Positions 1 through 8,025 of a DNA stretch of 64,000 nt are shown piece after piece. The DNA comes from an uncultured Bacteroidota bacterium (lineage in GTDB: Bacteria; Bacteroidota; Bacteroidia; Flavobacteriales; Flavobacteriaceae), in the NCBI GenBank assembly GCA_902620455.1, contig CACNIG010000002.1:78559-142558 (forward strand), written 5' to 3'. A program made the translations under genes and the position numbers. The notes under the pieces were generated by a model that was not told the origin of the DNA, did no database searches, and was given only the letters and a program-made list of their open reading frames with translations. How positions within the stretch are numbered: position 1 is the stretch's first letter; each line of letters starts with the position of its first letter.

Positions 1-417
1 TATATTGTATGGCCTCTGTCTTATAAAAGCAAGTGATCCTGATTCTACAAGAAGTTGAAGAATGACATCCTTGCCAATATTTGAAAGACTTGGTATTTTA
101 AAATTTATACTGTTATCACCTTCTTTCTTGATTATGATATTTAATATTTTTCTTTTGGCACCTCTTACAATTTCAATAACTTTTCCACTAACAGGTGAAA
201 CTATTTTGATAGATTCTTCATTTTTATCGTGAAAAATTGGTTGGCCAAGAGAAACTTTGTCTCCTTCTTTTACGAGCATGCGAGGATTTAAGCCAAAGAA
301 GTCATCGGGGTTAAGAGCATAATTTAGGCTAGTTTTTGCGACCCCAAGTTCAGTTACTGCAAGTCCTTTAAGATTTAGGCTAGCACCATCTTTAATGCTT
401 ATTTCTTTAGAGATCAA
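1..417 (-). CDS. nqrA: Na+-translocating NADH:quinone reductase subunit A, N-terminal 139 residues
   Basis: This is the N-terminal part of NqrA, the peripheral cytoplasmic subunit of the sodium-pumping NADH:ubiquinone reductase; the rest lies beyond base 1. I translated the minus strand by hand. It opens with ISKEISIKDGASLNLKG, then an ALNPDDFFGLNPRMLVKEG stretch, a biotinyl-like PVSGKVIEIVRGAKRK segment and AFIRQRPYN, all characteristic of NqrA. The reading frame has a TGA directly before a TTG codon at 415-417, so TTG is the only plausible start and aligns with the family N-terminus. A TAAATTTG -7 box lies about 20 bases upstream. The other nqr genes would be further along the minus strand, outside the window. 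Confidence 0.9.
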   Translation of the reverse strand, partial: MISKEISIKDGASLNLKGLAVTELGVAKTSLNYALNPDDFFGLNPRMLVKEGDKVSLGQPIFHDKNEESIKIVSPVSGKVIEIVRGAKRKILNIIIKKEGDNSINFKIPSLSNIGKDVILQLLVESGSLAFIRQRPYNI

Positions 418-437
418 TCAATAATAATTTTATGTCG

Positions 438-445
438 CAAATTTA
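438..445 (-). promoter_or_regulatory. Candidate promoter -7 box (TAAATTTG) for nqrA
   Basis: TAAATTTG on the minus strand matches the Bacteroidota TAnnTTTG element and ends 20 bases before the nqrA start. No convincing TTTG -33 element is visible at the usual spacing, so this is the -7 half only. Confidence 0.5.
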
Positions 446-527
446 ATAATAACACACTAAGAAAAAAAAGTATTTTTATTAAAATTATTATCAATTTAAA
501 CTAATTTAGATAATCAAAAATTATGTT

Positions 528-2153
528 ATGAATAACTCTATAGTTAATGTTCCAGAACCAGTAAATGAACCTATTAAAGATTACAAGCCAAATAGTCCTG
601 AGAAAGATTCAGTTTTAGCAACTTATAAAAATCTTAAAGATTCAAAAACTGACATTAAAATGTGGATCGGAGGAAAGTTTATTGAAAGTTCAAAGACATC
701 AAACATGTCTCCTCCACATGATCATAAACATATACTTGGCAAATATTATTTAGCAGAGAAAAAACATGTAGAAATGGCTATAAAATCTGCTTTAGATGCA
801 AAAGAAAAATGGGCTGAAATGAGATGGGAAGAAAGAGCAGCAATATTTCTGAAAGCTGCAGAACTTGTGGCGGGTCCCTACAGAGATAGAATTAACGCGG
901 CAACTATGCTAGCTCAATCAAAAACTATATTTCAAGCTGAGATTGACGCTGCATGTGAATTAGTTGACTTTCTCAAATTTAACGTTTTTAGCATGCAACA
1001 CATATACAGTCAACAGCCAAAATCTGACTCAGGTGTATGGAACAGATTAGGATATAGACCACTTGAAGGATTTGTGTATGCAGTGACTCCTTTTAATTTT
1101 ACTGCTATCTCAGGAAATCTTCCAGGTAGTGCTGCAATGATGGGAAATACGGTTGTTTGGAAACCAAGTGATCACCAAATATTTTCAGCTAAGATTGTTA
1201 TTGATATATTTAGAGAAGCTGGACTTCCAGATGGAGTAATTAATGCTGTTTATGGTGATCCCGAAATGATAACAAACACAATTCTTGAGTCAAAACATTT
1301 TGCGGGTATTCATTTTACAGGATCTACATCAGTTTTTAAAGGTTTATGGAAAAAGATAGGTGGCAATATTGAAAATTATAATTCTTATCCTAGAATTGTT
1401 GGAGAAACCGGAGGTAAAGATTTTATTATTGGCCATAAATCTGCAGATGTAGATGAATTTGTTACTGCAGTCATCAGAGGAGCTTTTGAATTTCAAGGTC
1501 AAAAGTGTTCAGCTGCATCAAGAGTATATGTGCCCAACTCATTGTCAAAAAAATTTTTTAGCAAATTAGAATCAGAAATTGCAAAAATTAAAATGGGTAG
1601 CCCTGAAGATTTTAAAAATTTTATGACTGCTGTAATCCATGAGGCATCTTTTGATAAACTTGTTAATGCGATTGAAAATGCAAAAACTGACAAAGATGCT
1701 GAAGTAGTTATTGGAGGTGGTTATGACAAATCAAAAGGTTATTTCATAGAACCCACAGTAATTAAAACATCAAATCCAAAATACTATTCTATGGAGACAG
1801 AATTATTTGGACCAGTGGTTACAATCTATGAATATGATGATAATAAATGGGATGAGACGTTAAAGATTGTTGATGAAACTTCTGAATATGCACTAACTGG
1901 TGCAGTTTTTTGTGAAGACAGATACATACTAAGTGATGCGGTTAATAAATTAAAAAATTGCGCTGGTAATTTCTATATAAATGATAAATGTACTGGAGCA
2001 GTTGTTGGACAACAACCATTTGGTGGAGCTAGAGGATCAGGGACAAATGATAAAGCAGGATCATATCTAAATCTATTGAGGTGGGTTTCTCCAAGGTTAA
2101 TTAAAGAGGTTTTTGTCCCACCAAAAGACTTCAAATATCCTTTTATGGGTTAA
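528..2153 (+). CDS. pruA: L-glutamate gamma-semialdehyde dehydrogenase (P5C dehydrogenase)
   Basis: The product oxidises glutamate semialdehyde/pyrroline-5-carboxylate to glutamate with NAD+, the second step of proline breakdown. At 541 residues it is the usual length for the stand-alone enzyme. ALDH features are visible: TPFNFTAISG, the FTGSTSVFKGLW cofactor-binding segment, the GETGGKD motif with Glu293 and FQGQKCSAASR with catalytic Cys327. The N-terminus NVPEPVNEPIKDYKPNSPE is typical of P5C dehydrogenases rather than generic aldehyde dehydrogenases. The gene is monocistronic, diverges from nqrA, and its stop codon shares the tetranucleotide TTAA with the stop of the convergent cyclophilin gene. 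No proline dehydrogenase gene is adjacent. Confidence 0.95.
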   Translation: MNNSIVNVPEPVNEPIKDYKPNSPEKDSVLATYKNLKDSKTDIKMWIGGKFIESSKTSNMSPPHDHKHILGKYYLAEKKHVEMAIKSALDAKEKWAEMRWEERAAIFLKAAELVAGPYRDRINAATMLAQSKTIFQAEIDAACELVDFLKFNVFSMQHIYSQQPKSDSGVWNRLGYRPLEGFVYAVTPFNFTAISGNLPGSAAMMGNTVVWKPSDHQIFSAKIVIDIFREAGLPDGVINAVYGDPEMITNTILESKHFAGIHFTGSTSVFKGLWKKIGGNIENYNSYPRIVGETGGKDFIIGHKSADVDEFVTAVIRGAFEFQGQKCSAASRVYVPNSLSKKFFSKLESEIAKIKMGSPEDFKNFMTAVIHEASFDKLVNAIENAKTDKDAEVVIGGGYDKSKGYFIEPTVIKTSNPKYYSMETELFGPVVTIYEYDDNKWDETLKIVDETSEYALTGAVFCEDRYILSDAVNKLKNCAGNFYINDKCTGAVVGQQPFGGARGSGTNDKAGSYLNLLRWVSPRLIKEVFVPPKDFKYPFMG

Positions 2154-2860
2154 TTGACTATTTCGATTTTATTGATGTAAACATTATTTAGAGGCCAATC
2201 TCTTTCATCTGTTGGTAAATTTGCAATAATATCAACAACTTCCATTCCATTAATAACAGTTCCAAAAATTGTATAGTTTCCATCTAAGTGATGGGCTCCA
2301 TCTTTTTTCTGAACTATAAAAAATTCATAAGGTGAAGCCATTTTATAGGGATTATCAATTGAGCTGCTTGGCATACTGACCATTCCCCTTTTATGAGTGT
2401 GTCCCTTGTTAAAATCATTTGGTAAAAGGTACTTTCCAATTCTTTGTCTTTTTGATGAAATTTTTCTATTATCACTATTCCCAGCTTGAATGACAAAATT
2501 ATTTACCACTCTATAAAATTGTGTCCCATCAAAATAATTTTTCTTTGTCAAGTAAATAAAATTTGATCTATGATAAGGTGTGTTTGAGAATAATAATATG
2601 TCAATATTACCGAAGTTGGTGTATATCCTCACTTTATTCTCCTTGTTATTTTTTTCGTATTCAAAAAGAAAGTTTATTACATTTTCATCTGTTAATTTAA
2701 ATTCTTCCTCAATATTTTGATTTGGGAGTATTTTTTCATCTTTTATATTAACGTCTACATCCTCAATAATTTTTAATTTTTCATTAGAATTCTCAACTAG
2801 ATTTTTACATCCTGTAATAATCAGTATTAACGAAGCGAGAAAAAAATTACTGTAATTCAC
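2150..2860 (-). CDS. Cyclophilin-type peptidyl-prolyl cis-trans isomerase, lipoprotein
   Basis: This 236-residue protein begins with a lipoprotein signal peptide (ILIITGC, lipid-attached Cys18), so it should be anchored in the periplasm or outer membrane. After an acidic linker of about 50 residues, residues ~75-232 form a cyclophilin domain with FDGTQFYRVVNNFVIQAGN, the equivalent of the usual FHRVxxxFVIQGGD signature, and later GNYTIFGTVINGMEVVD. It probably catalyses proline isomerisation during envelope protein folding. The start is GTG at 2858-2860, since no in-frame ATG precedes the signal peptide. It lies 7 bases after rsmG and is likely the last gene of the aromatic amino acid transcript. 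Confidence 0.85.
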   Translation of the reverse strand: MNYSNFFLASLILIITGCKNLVENSNEKLKIIEDVDVNIKDEKILPNQNIEEEFKLTDENVINFLFEYEKNNKENKVRIYTNFGNIDILLFSNTPYHRSNFIYLTKKNYFDGTQFYRVVNNFVIQAGNSDNRKISSKRQRIGKYLLPNDFNKGHTHKRGMVSMPSSSIDNPYKMASPYEFFIVQKKDGAHHLDGNYTIFGTVINGMEVVDIIANLPTDERDWPLNNVYINKIEIVN

Positions 2861-2867
2861 TATTTAT

Positions 2868-3491
2868 TTAATTTGGAAAAGGTATATATACGATCTTTTT
2901 AGTTTGGAAAAAATGATCTGAGAAAAATTTTGATATTTCAAAAACTTTAAAATTATTAAAATGTTTAAGTTCAGATTCAAGGTCTCCACCCTTAAGTGAT
3001 ATTATACCATTAGGAATACTATTTTTTGATTTTGACTTGATATTATTTTTTACCAACGAATAAAATTTATCCATTTTAGACACAGCTCTTGAAATAACAA
3101 AATCATATTTTAAATGATGATTTTCTGCTCTATCATTGATCGTAATTACATTTGACATATTTAATTTTTTTCTAATATCCTCTACAACTTTGATTTTTTT
3201 TGAGATACTATCTAATAGTGTAAAATTTACTTTAGGGAAAAGAATTGCTAGTGGAATCCCTGGAAATCCACCTCCAGTTCCAACATCCAGAACATCTGTT
3301 CCATCAATAAATTCATGAATTTTAGCAATTGATAAAGAATGAAGAATATGATTTACATAAAGGTTATCAATATCTTTTCTTGAAATGAGATTGACTTTTG
3401 AATTCCAAAATCTATGTAGTTCAATTAAACTATTGAATTTTTTAAGCTGATCAATAGATAACTCTGAAAAATGTTTGTCTAAGTCATTCAA
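2868..3491 (-). CDS. rsmG: 16S rRNA (guanine-527-N7)-methyltransferase
   Basis: RsmG (GidB) methylates G527 in the decoding region of 16S rRNA using SAM. The 207-residue product has the class I methyltransferase glycine loop VLDVGTGGGFPGIPLA (GTGGGFPG at 71-78) and the family segments RFWNSKVNLISRKD and HILHSLSIAK. I accept a TTG start at 3489-3491: it overlaps the TGA stop of the upstream aminotransferase (TTGA) and gives the normal length and N-terminus. Translational coupling to the aminotransferase is therefore likely, although the gene has no metabolic link to aromatic amino acids. Confidence 0.92.
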   Translation of the reverse strand: MNDLDKHFSELSIDQLKKFNSLIELHRFWNSKVNLISRKDIDNLYVNHILHSLSIAKIHEFIDGTDVLDVGTGGGFPGIPLAILFPKVNFTLLDSISKKIKVVEDIRKKLNMSNVITINDRAENHHLKYDFVISRAVSKMDKFYSLVKNNIKSKSKNSIPNGIISLKGGDLESELKHFNNFKVFEISKFFSDHFFQTKKIVYIPFPN

Positions 3492-4669
3492 GATAATAAA
3501 TCTTTAATCCTAATGATTGCTTCTTTTATCTGTTCTCTTGATGCAGAATATGAAATTCTTATACATTCAGGATATCCAAAGGCATCTCCAGGGACAGTAG
3601 CAACATAAGCTTTTTCAAGAATTAACATTGACAAATCATTTGCATTATTTATTAATTGGCCTCCAAATGTCTTACCAAATAGTTCAGAAACCTCTGGAAA
3701 AATATAAAAGGCGCCTGATGGTGGCTGGCTAACCTTAAAACCGTTAATTTGATTTACAAGATCTATGATCAAATTACGTCTTATTTTAAATTCGTCAACC
3801 ATGTATTTTATTCTTTCTGGTGACTCCTCTAATGCGGTAATAGCAGCTCTTTGAGCAATACAATTTGCTCCGCTTGTTATTTGACCTTGCATTTTATTAC
3901 ATGCTTTAGCTAAAATCTTAGGAGCTCCTATGTAACCAATTCTCCAACCTGTCATTGCAAATGCTTTTGAAATACCATTTACTGTGACTGTTCTTTCATA
4001 CATTCCTGGTAAAGAGGCAAAACTTACACTTTCAACTCCATAATTTATATGCTCATAAATTTCATCTGAAACAACTATTACTTTTGGGTATTTAATTAAC
4101 ACTTTGGAAAGCTCGAGATACTCTTCTTTTGTAAAAACTGATCCACTAGGGTTATTAGGAGAGTTGAGCATAACCATTTTTGTTTTATCCGTAATTGCAG
4201 ATTCAAGCTGTTTAGCAGTCACCTTATAATTTGTGTTTTTATTGGGGTGTACAAAGACAGGAATTCCATCAGCAAGAGAAACCATTGCACTGTAACTTAC
4301 CCAGTATGGAGTTGGTATTACAACCTCATCACCCTTATTTATTAAAGACATACAAACATTGGCAATGGATTGTTTGGCCCCTGTGGAAACTACAATTTGA
4401 TCTGTATCATAATCTAAATTATTATCTCTTTTAAACTTTTTACATATAGCTTTTTTGAGATCTAGGTATCCATCAACTGGAGAATATTTATGGTAGTTTT
4501 TGTTAATAGCGTCCACTGCTGCATCTTTAATATAATCTGGAATATCAAAATCAGGTTCTCCAGCACTTAAAGTAATAACATCAATACCTTGATTTTTTAG
4601 ATCATGAGCTTTAGCTGTCATAGCAACTGTTTGAGAGATTGGCAAAGAATTAATTTTATCTGATAACAT
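3488..4669 (-). CDS. Class I/II pyridoxal-phosphate aminotransferase (aspartate/aromatic type)
   Basis: The 393-residue protein is an aspartate aminotransferase of the I-beta group. Visible landmarks are LSAGEPDFD, PNNPSG (Asn173), SDEIYE (Asp202) and the PLP-lysine segment NGISKAFAMTGWRIGY (Lys235). Enzymes of this family also transaminate phenylpyruvate, hydroxyphenylpyruvate or prephenate. Its place directly after pheA, tyrA and DAHP synthase/chorismate mutase suggests that its main job here is the final transamination to Phe and Tyr. That role is inferred from context; sequence alone supports only the aminotransferase call. It starts 11 bases after the chorismate mutase gene. Confidence 0.9.
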   Translation of the reverse strand: MLSDKINSLPISQTVAMTAKAHDLKNQGIDVITLSAGEPDFDIPDYIKDAAVDAINKNYHKYSPVDGYLDLKKAICKKFKRDNNLDYDTDQIVVSTGAKQSIANVCMSLINKGDEVVIPTPYWVSYSAMVSLADGIPVFVHPNKNTNYKVTAKQLESAITDKTKMVMLNSPNNPSGSVFTKEEYLELSKVLIKYPKVIVVSDEIYEHINYGVESVSFASLPGMYERTVTVNGISKAFAMTGWRIGYIGAPKILAKACNKMQGQITSGANCIAQRAAITALEESPERIKYMVDEFKIRRNLIIDLVNQINGFKVSQPPSGAFYIFPEVSELFGKTFGGQLINNANDLSMLILEKAYVATVPGDAFGYPECIRISYSASREQIKEAIIRIKDLLS

Positions 4670-4680
4670 TTTTTGGGTTT

Positions 4681-5763
4681 TTATTTATTTAATATTTTTT
4701 TTTGATTGTTAATTGATTCTTGATGAATTGCTTTAAAAATTCTCAAAATAAATTCTTCACTTAAGCCGTGGTCTTCACCATCTAAAATCATCTTACCCAA
4801 TATTTCATTCCACCTTTTGTTCTGAAGAATTGCCACATTATTTTCTGATTTAAGTTTTCCAATTCCTTTGGCAACTTCCATTCTCTTTCCAAGAGTTGTC
4901 AATAAATTTTGATCAGCTGCATCTATTTGTGATCTTAGATTATTGAGTTTATTTTGGTAATCCTCTCCTTGGGAGGTTTTATCTCTAATCTTAAGGTCTT
5001 TCATTATCTCAATTAAACGATCGGGAGTAACTTGTTGAGCTGCATCGCTCCATGCATTATCAGGATCCCAATGAGATTCAATCATTAGTCCGTCATAGTT
5101 TAAGTCTAGCGAAGTTTGACTCAAGTCAAAAATTAAATCCCTCCTTCCAGCAATATGAGAAGGGTCACATATTAACGGTATGTCTGGAAAATTATTTTGA
5201 AATTCAACGGCAATTTGCCATTCTGGGTTATTTCTATACTTTGATTTATCATAAGATGAAAATCCTCTATGGATTACTCCAATATTTTTTATGTCAGCAG
5301 AGTGAATTCTCTCTAGCCCACCCATCCATAGAGATAAATCTGGGTTTACAGGATTTTTAATTAAAACTATTTTATCTGTTCCTTTAAGTGCATCTGCAAT
5401 TTCTTGGACTATAAATGGACTGACCGTAGATCTGGCCCCTATCCATAATATGTCTACATTATGTTCTAGGGCAAGATCAACATGAACAGAATTAGCTACT
5501 TCAGTAGCAATCATAAGCCCAGTTTCCTCTTTAACTCTCTGCAACCACTTTAATCCAATAGCCCCCACCCCTTCAAACATTCCTGGTCTAGTCCTGGGTT
5601 TCCATATTCCAGCTCTATAAGCAGTTACATCACTTTCTTTTAATTGATTAGCAATTTTTAGAACCTGTTCCTCTGTCTCAGCGCTACATGGACCAGCTAT
5701 AACTAGTGGATGTTCGAGATTCATTTGATTTAACCAGTTTCTATATTCTTTTTTATTTTCCAT
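4681..5763 (-). CDS. Bifunctional DAHP synthase / chorismate mutase
   Basis: A 360-residue fusion joins the first step of the shikimate pathway to the branch-point step toward Phe and Tyr. Residues ~1-255 form a DAHP synthase of the KDPG-like family (GPCSAE at 24-29, KPRTRP at 55-60, GGLERIHSADIKNIGVIHRG, CDPSHIAGRRD). Residues ~265-350 form a helical type II chorismate mutase (LRSQIDAADQNLLTTLGKRM, then KLKSENNVAI). Such fusions usually allow prephenate or chorismate to feed back on DAHP synthase. The gene sits between tyrA and the aminotransferase, with gaps of 6 and 11 bases. Confidence 0.93.
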   Translation of the reverse strand: MENKKEYRNWLNQMNLEHPLVIAGPCSAETEEQVLKIANQLKESDVTAYRAGIWKPRTRPGMFEGVGAIGLKWLQRVKEETGLMIATEVANSVHVDLALEHNVDILWIGARSTVSPFIVQEIADALKGTDKIVLIKNPVNPDLSLWMGGLERIHSADIKNIGVIHRGFSSYDKSKYRNNPEWQIAVEFQNNFPDIPLICDPSHIAGRRDLIFDLSQTSLDLNYDGLMIESHWDPDNAWSDAAQQVTPDRLIEIMKDLKIRDKTSQGEDYQNKLNNLRSQIDAADQNLLTTLGKRMEVAKGIGKLKSENNVAILQNKRWNEILGKMILDGEDHGLSEEFILRIFKAIHQESINNQKKILNK

Positions 5764-5769
5764 AATTAT

Positions 5770-6618
5770 TTATTTTATTCCTTTTAATATTTCCTTAATT
5801 CCATTAATTCTCCTCATCTCGTAACTTAAAGTTTCTTGATCGCTCTTTTCAATTAATTTTTTAAAATTATCAATATTTGAAATGTATTCATCAAGAGACT
5901 CAATAATATTTTTTTTATTCTCAACAAAGATTGAAGACCACATTTCAGGTGAACTCTTTGCTAATCTAACCGTTGATTCAAATCCACTACCAGCCATGTC
6001 ATAAATTGCATGTTCACCATCTTCTTTATCCATTACTGTTTTACCTAACATGAAGGATGAAATATGAGATAAGTGAGACACATATGCTATGTGTCTATCA
6101 TGTTCTTTTGAATCCATAATTTTAATAATCATGCCAATTGATTGAATAATTTTTTTGGCATTTGATAACAAATTACTATCTGTTTTATCAGTATCACATA
6201 GAATCATAACTTTATTATTAAATAAGTCCTTTGTGGCTGAACCAGGTCCTGAAAATTCTGTACCTGCAATAGGATGGGCGGCCAGATAATTCTTTCTTTT
6301 TTTGTGATCCTTAACTGAATTACATATCTGAAACTTTGTTGAACCAAGGTCAATTATCAAAGTTTTTTCTGAAATCTTATCTAAGTAATTTTGAAGTTGA
6401 TTCTTTATTGATTCTACAGGTATAGCTAGAAATATATAATCTAATTCATTTAGTAAATCTTCATCATATTTTGCATCAATAATTTTATTTTTAATTGAAT
6501 AGCTAATTGAATCATGATCAATATCATATCCATATATGGTAAGATTATCAAATAAATCTTTCATTTTAAGTGCTATGGAACCTCCTATTAACCCTAAACC
6601 AATTATACCAACTTTCAT
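5770..6618 (-). CDS. tyrA: Prephenate dehydrogenase
   Basis: The enzyme oxidatively decarboxylates prephenate to 4-hydroxyphenylpyruvate, the tyrosine branch. The 282-residue protein has a Rossmann glycine motif near its start (GIIGLGLIGGS, glycines 7/9/12), the AAHPIAGTEFSGPGSA active-site segment and the SHLSHISSFMLG helix typical of TyrA. No ACT domain is attached. Its ATG overlaps the stop of pheA as ATGA, so the two genes are translationally coupled. Confidence 0.93.
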   Translation of the reverse strand: MKVGIIGLGLIGGSIALKMKDLFDNLTIYGYDIDHDSISYSIKNKIIDAKYDEDLLNELDYIFLAIPVESIKNQLQNYLDKISEKTLIIDLGSTKFQICNSVKDHKKRKNYLAAHPIAGTEFSGPGSATKDLFNNKVMILCDTDKTDSNLLSNAKKIIQSIGMIIKIMDSKEHDRHIAYVSHLSHISSFMLGKTVMDKEDGEHAIYDMAGSGFESTVRLAKSSPEMWSSIFVENKKNIIESLDEYISNIDNFKKLIEKSDQETLSYEMRRINGIKEILKGIK

Positions 6619-7427
6619 AATTTTTGATCTTTATATTCTCCAAGTATTTTAAACTCCTGAGCCATAAGCTCAATAATCTTAATCGCTTTTTGATAATTGT
6701 CAATTGAATCAAAAGTAATATCTACAAAGAAAGCATACTTACCGGGTGTTTTAATAACCGGCAGCGATTGAATTTTCGTAAGATTCAATTTACAGTCACT
6801 CATCATATTCAGAATAGATGCTAGACTTCCTCTTTTATGATCAAGTATAAATTTAAGAGCAGCTTTATTAAAATTCGATATATGTTTTTTATTCTTTTCA
6901 ACTATAACGAATCTTGTCATATTGTTTTTGATTGTCTGTATTGAAGAGTTTAAAATTTCTAAATTATATATGTCTGCTGCTTCTTTACTAGCTATTGCTC
7001 CTACTCCATTAATTTTATTTTCACTAATTTTTTTTGCAAATAAGGCTGTATCCTCACTCTCAATTAGCTTTATCTTAGGATATTTAGTAAAAAATTTTGT
7101 GCACTGAAGTAATGCCATTGGGTGAGAATGGACTTCATCAATTTCATCAATACTTTGTCCAGGGAGACACATTAAATTATGATCAATACTAAGACTGTAT
7201 TCTCCAGTAATTGACAAATTATATTCATCAATTAAAGCATAATTAGGTAGTATAGATCCAGCTATAGAGTTTTCAATAGCCATTACCCCATATTCAGAAT
7301 CTTTCTCAATTATTGACTTTACAAGCTTATCAAAAGTTGAACATTCATTTAGTTCGTATGAACTAAAATAGTTAGCAGCCACCAGATGATGGAATGATCC
7401 TTTTACTCCTTGAATAGATACTTTCAT
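6615..7427 (-). CDS. pheA: Prephenate dehydratase
   Basis: The enzyme converts prephenate to phenylpyruvate. The 270-residue protein has a PDT domain (residues ~1-175: GVKGSFHHLVA, MAIENSIAGSI, and the catalytic-region NNMTRFVIVEK) followed by an ACT regulatory domain (residues ~190-265). In the ACT domain the classical Phe-sensing ESRP motif reads QSLP, a variation common in this phylum. There is no chorismate mutase domain; that activity is on the downstream fusion. It is the first structural gene of the operon. Its ATG begins just 2 bases after the U tract of a terminator hairpin, which implies attenuation control. Confidence 0.93.
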   Translation of the reverse strand: MKVSIQGVKGSFHHLVAANYFSSYELNECSTFDKLVKSIIEKDSEYGVMAIENSIAGSILPNYALIDEYNLSITGEYSLSIDHNLMCLPGQSIDEIDEVHSHPMALLQCTKFFTKYPKIKLIESEDTALFAKKISENKINGVGAIASKEAADIYNLEILNSSIQTIKNNMTRFVIVEKNKKHISNFNKAALKFILDHKRGSLASILNMMSDCKLNLTKIQSLPVIKTPGKYAFFVDITFDSIDNYQKAIKIIELMAQEFKILGEYKDQKL

Positions 7428-7429
7428 AT

Positions 7430-7457
7430 AAAAAAAAAGTCCTGATTTGACAGGACT
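7430..7457 (-). terminator. Attenuator terminator in the pheA leader
   Basis: On the minus strand AGTCCTG (7451-7457) and CAGGACT (7438-7444) form a 7-bp stem with a 6-base loop, followed at once by nine U residues (7430-7438). This is a textbook intrinsic terminator. It stands upstream of pheA, so it would stop transcription before the operon. Its 5' arm overlaps TCCTGTC (7449-7455), which can instead pair with GACAGGA at 7488-7494 in the end of the leader peptide gene. Terminator and antiterminator are therefore mutually exclusive. Confidence 0.88.
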
Positions 7458-7484
7458 ATAATATTTTAATTTTTAATTACATAA

Positions 7485-7547
7485 TTATCCTGTCTTCCTA
7501 TTAAGAAAGTAGAAATAATTGTTGAAATAAAAGTTAAAATTATTCAT
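7485..7547 (-). CDS. Phe/Tyr-rich leader peptide of the aromatic operon (pheL-like)
   Basis: A 20-codon reading frame starts with ATG at 7547 and ends with TAA at 7485. It encodes a run FNFYFNNYFYF (residues 4-14): five Phe and three Tyr in 20 residues. The last codons (K-T-G-stop) contain GACAGGA, the antiterminator arm. CTTTC (7505-7509, codons 13-15) can pair with GGAAG (7494-7498) to form the preceding hairpin, with one G-U pair. A ribosome stalled on Phe or Tyr codons would mask that first arm and free GACAGGA, allowing pheA transcription; a ribosome reaching the stop codon would favour the terminator. It is far too short for routine gene finders. The peptide itself probably has no other function. 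Confidence 0.85.
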   Translation of the reverse strand: MNNFNFYFNNYFYFLNRKTG

Positions 7548-7556
7548 AACAGTTAA

Positions 7557-7587
7557 CAAAAGTATAATAGGTATCAACAAAAACAAA
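7557..7587 (-). promoter_or_regulatory. Promoter of the pheL-pheA operon
   Basis: On the minus strand TTTG (7584-7587), a 19-base spacer and TACTTTTG (7557-7564) match the Bacteroidota -33/-7 arrangement. The -7 box ends 9 bases before the leader peptide ATG, so the transcript should begin just ahead of it. This promoter lies in the short gap after osmC. Confidence 0.7.
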
Positions 7588-7596
7588 CTTTTTTGC

Positions 7597-8025
7597 CTAT
7601 TTTTTAATTAAGGAACCATTGAGATAAATTGAATGCTCAATTAAAGTTGACTTCTCAAGGTTCTTTGAAACTGAACAATATTTATCAAAACTCAAAGCTG
7701 CGGCACGAACAATTTTATCACTTGGAATATTACCCTCAATATATAATTTGACATGTATTCTTTTCCATGGTTTACCTGGTGTAGACTCTCTTTCCCCTTC
7801 AACCTCCATTTTATATGAATCTGGGTCAAGCTTTTGTTTTTCTAATATTGATATAACATCAATACTACTACAACCAGCCACTCCCATTAGTAGAAGCTCC
7901 ATAGGACTTGCACCTTGTACATTATAATCTGGAGAATATTTTCGATCTAGTAAAACTTTATGTCCATTTTCATTTGAAAGTTCAAACAAATACTTGTCAT
8001 TAATTCTGTCTAAATAAATTGCCAT
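7597..8025 (-). CDS. OsmC family protein
   Basis: The 142-residue protein has the OsmC/Ohr fold signature, SPMELLLMGVAGCSSIDVISIL, with one of the family's reactive cysteines, and a C-terminal CSVSKNLEKS segment carrying the second. Family members reduce organic hydroperoxides or bind small hydrophobic ligands; the substrate of this subgroup is not known. Its ATG overlaps the metX stop by one base (TAATG), making it the last gene of the methionine operon. That position hints at a role in thiol or sulfur metabolism, but this is inference. Confidence 0.85.
   Translation of the reverse strand: MAIYLDRINDKYLFELSNENGHKVLLDRKYSPDYNVQGASPMELLLMGVAGCSSIDVISILEKQKLDPDSYKMEVEGERESTPGKPWKRIHVKLYIEGNIPSDKIVRAAALSFDKYCSVSKNLEKSTLIEHSIYLNGSLIKK

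Noticed and set aside
418..527. A promoter for pruA in the 110-base divergent gap
   Set aside because: No TAnnTTTG is seen on the plus strand; the nearest string TAATTTAG lacks the final G. Only the nqrA-side box is supported.
7561..7610. AATAGG...CCTATT inverted repeat with an inner A/T stem after osmC, as a terminator for the met operon
   Set aside because: The stem is almost all A-T, the 3' arm lacks a U tract, and the region overlaps the -33/-7 promoter of the pheL operon, so termination cannot be claimed.
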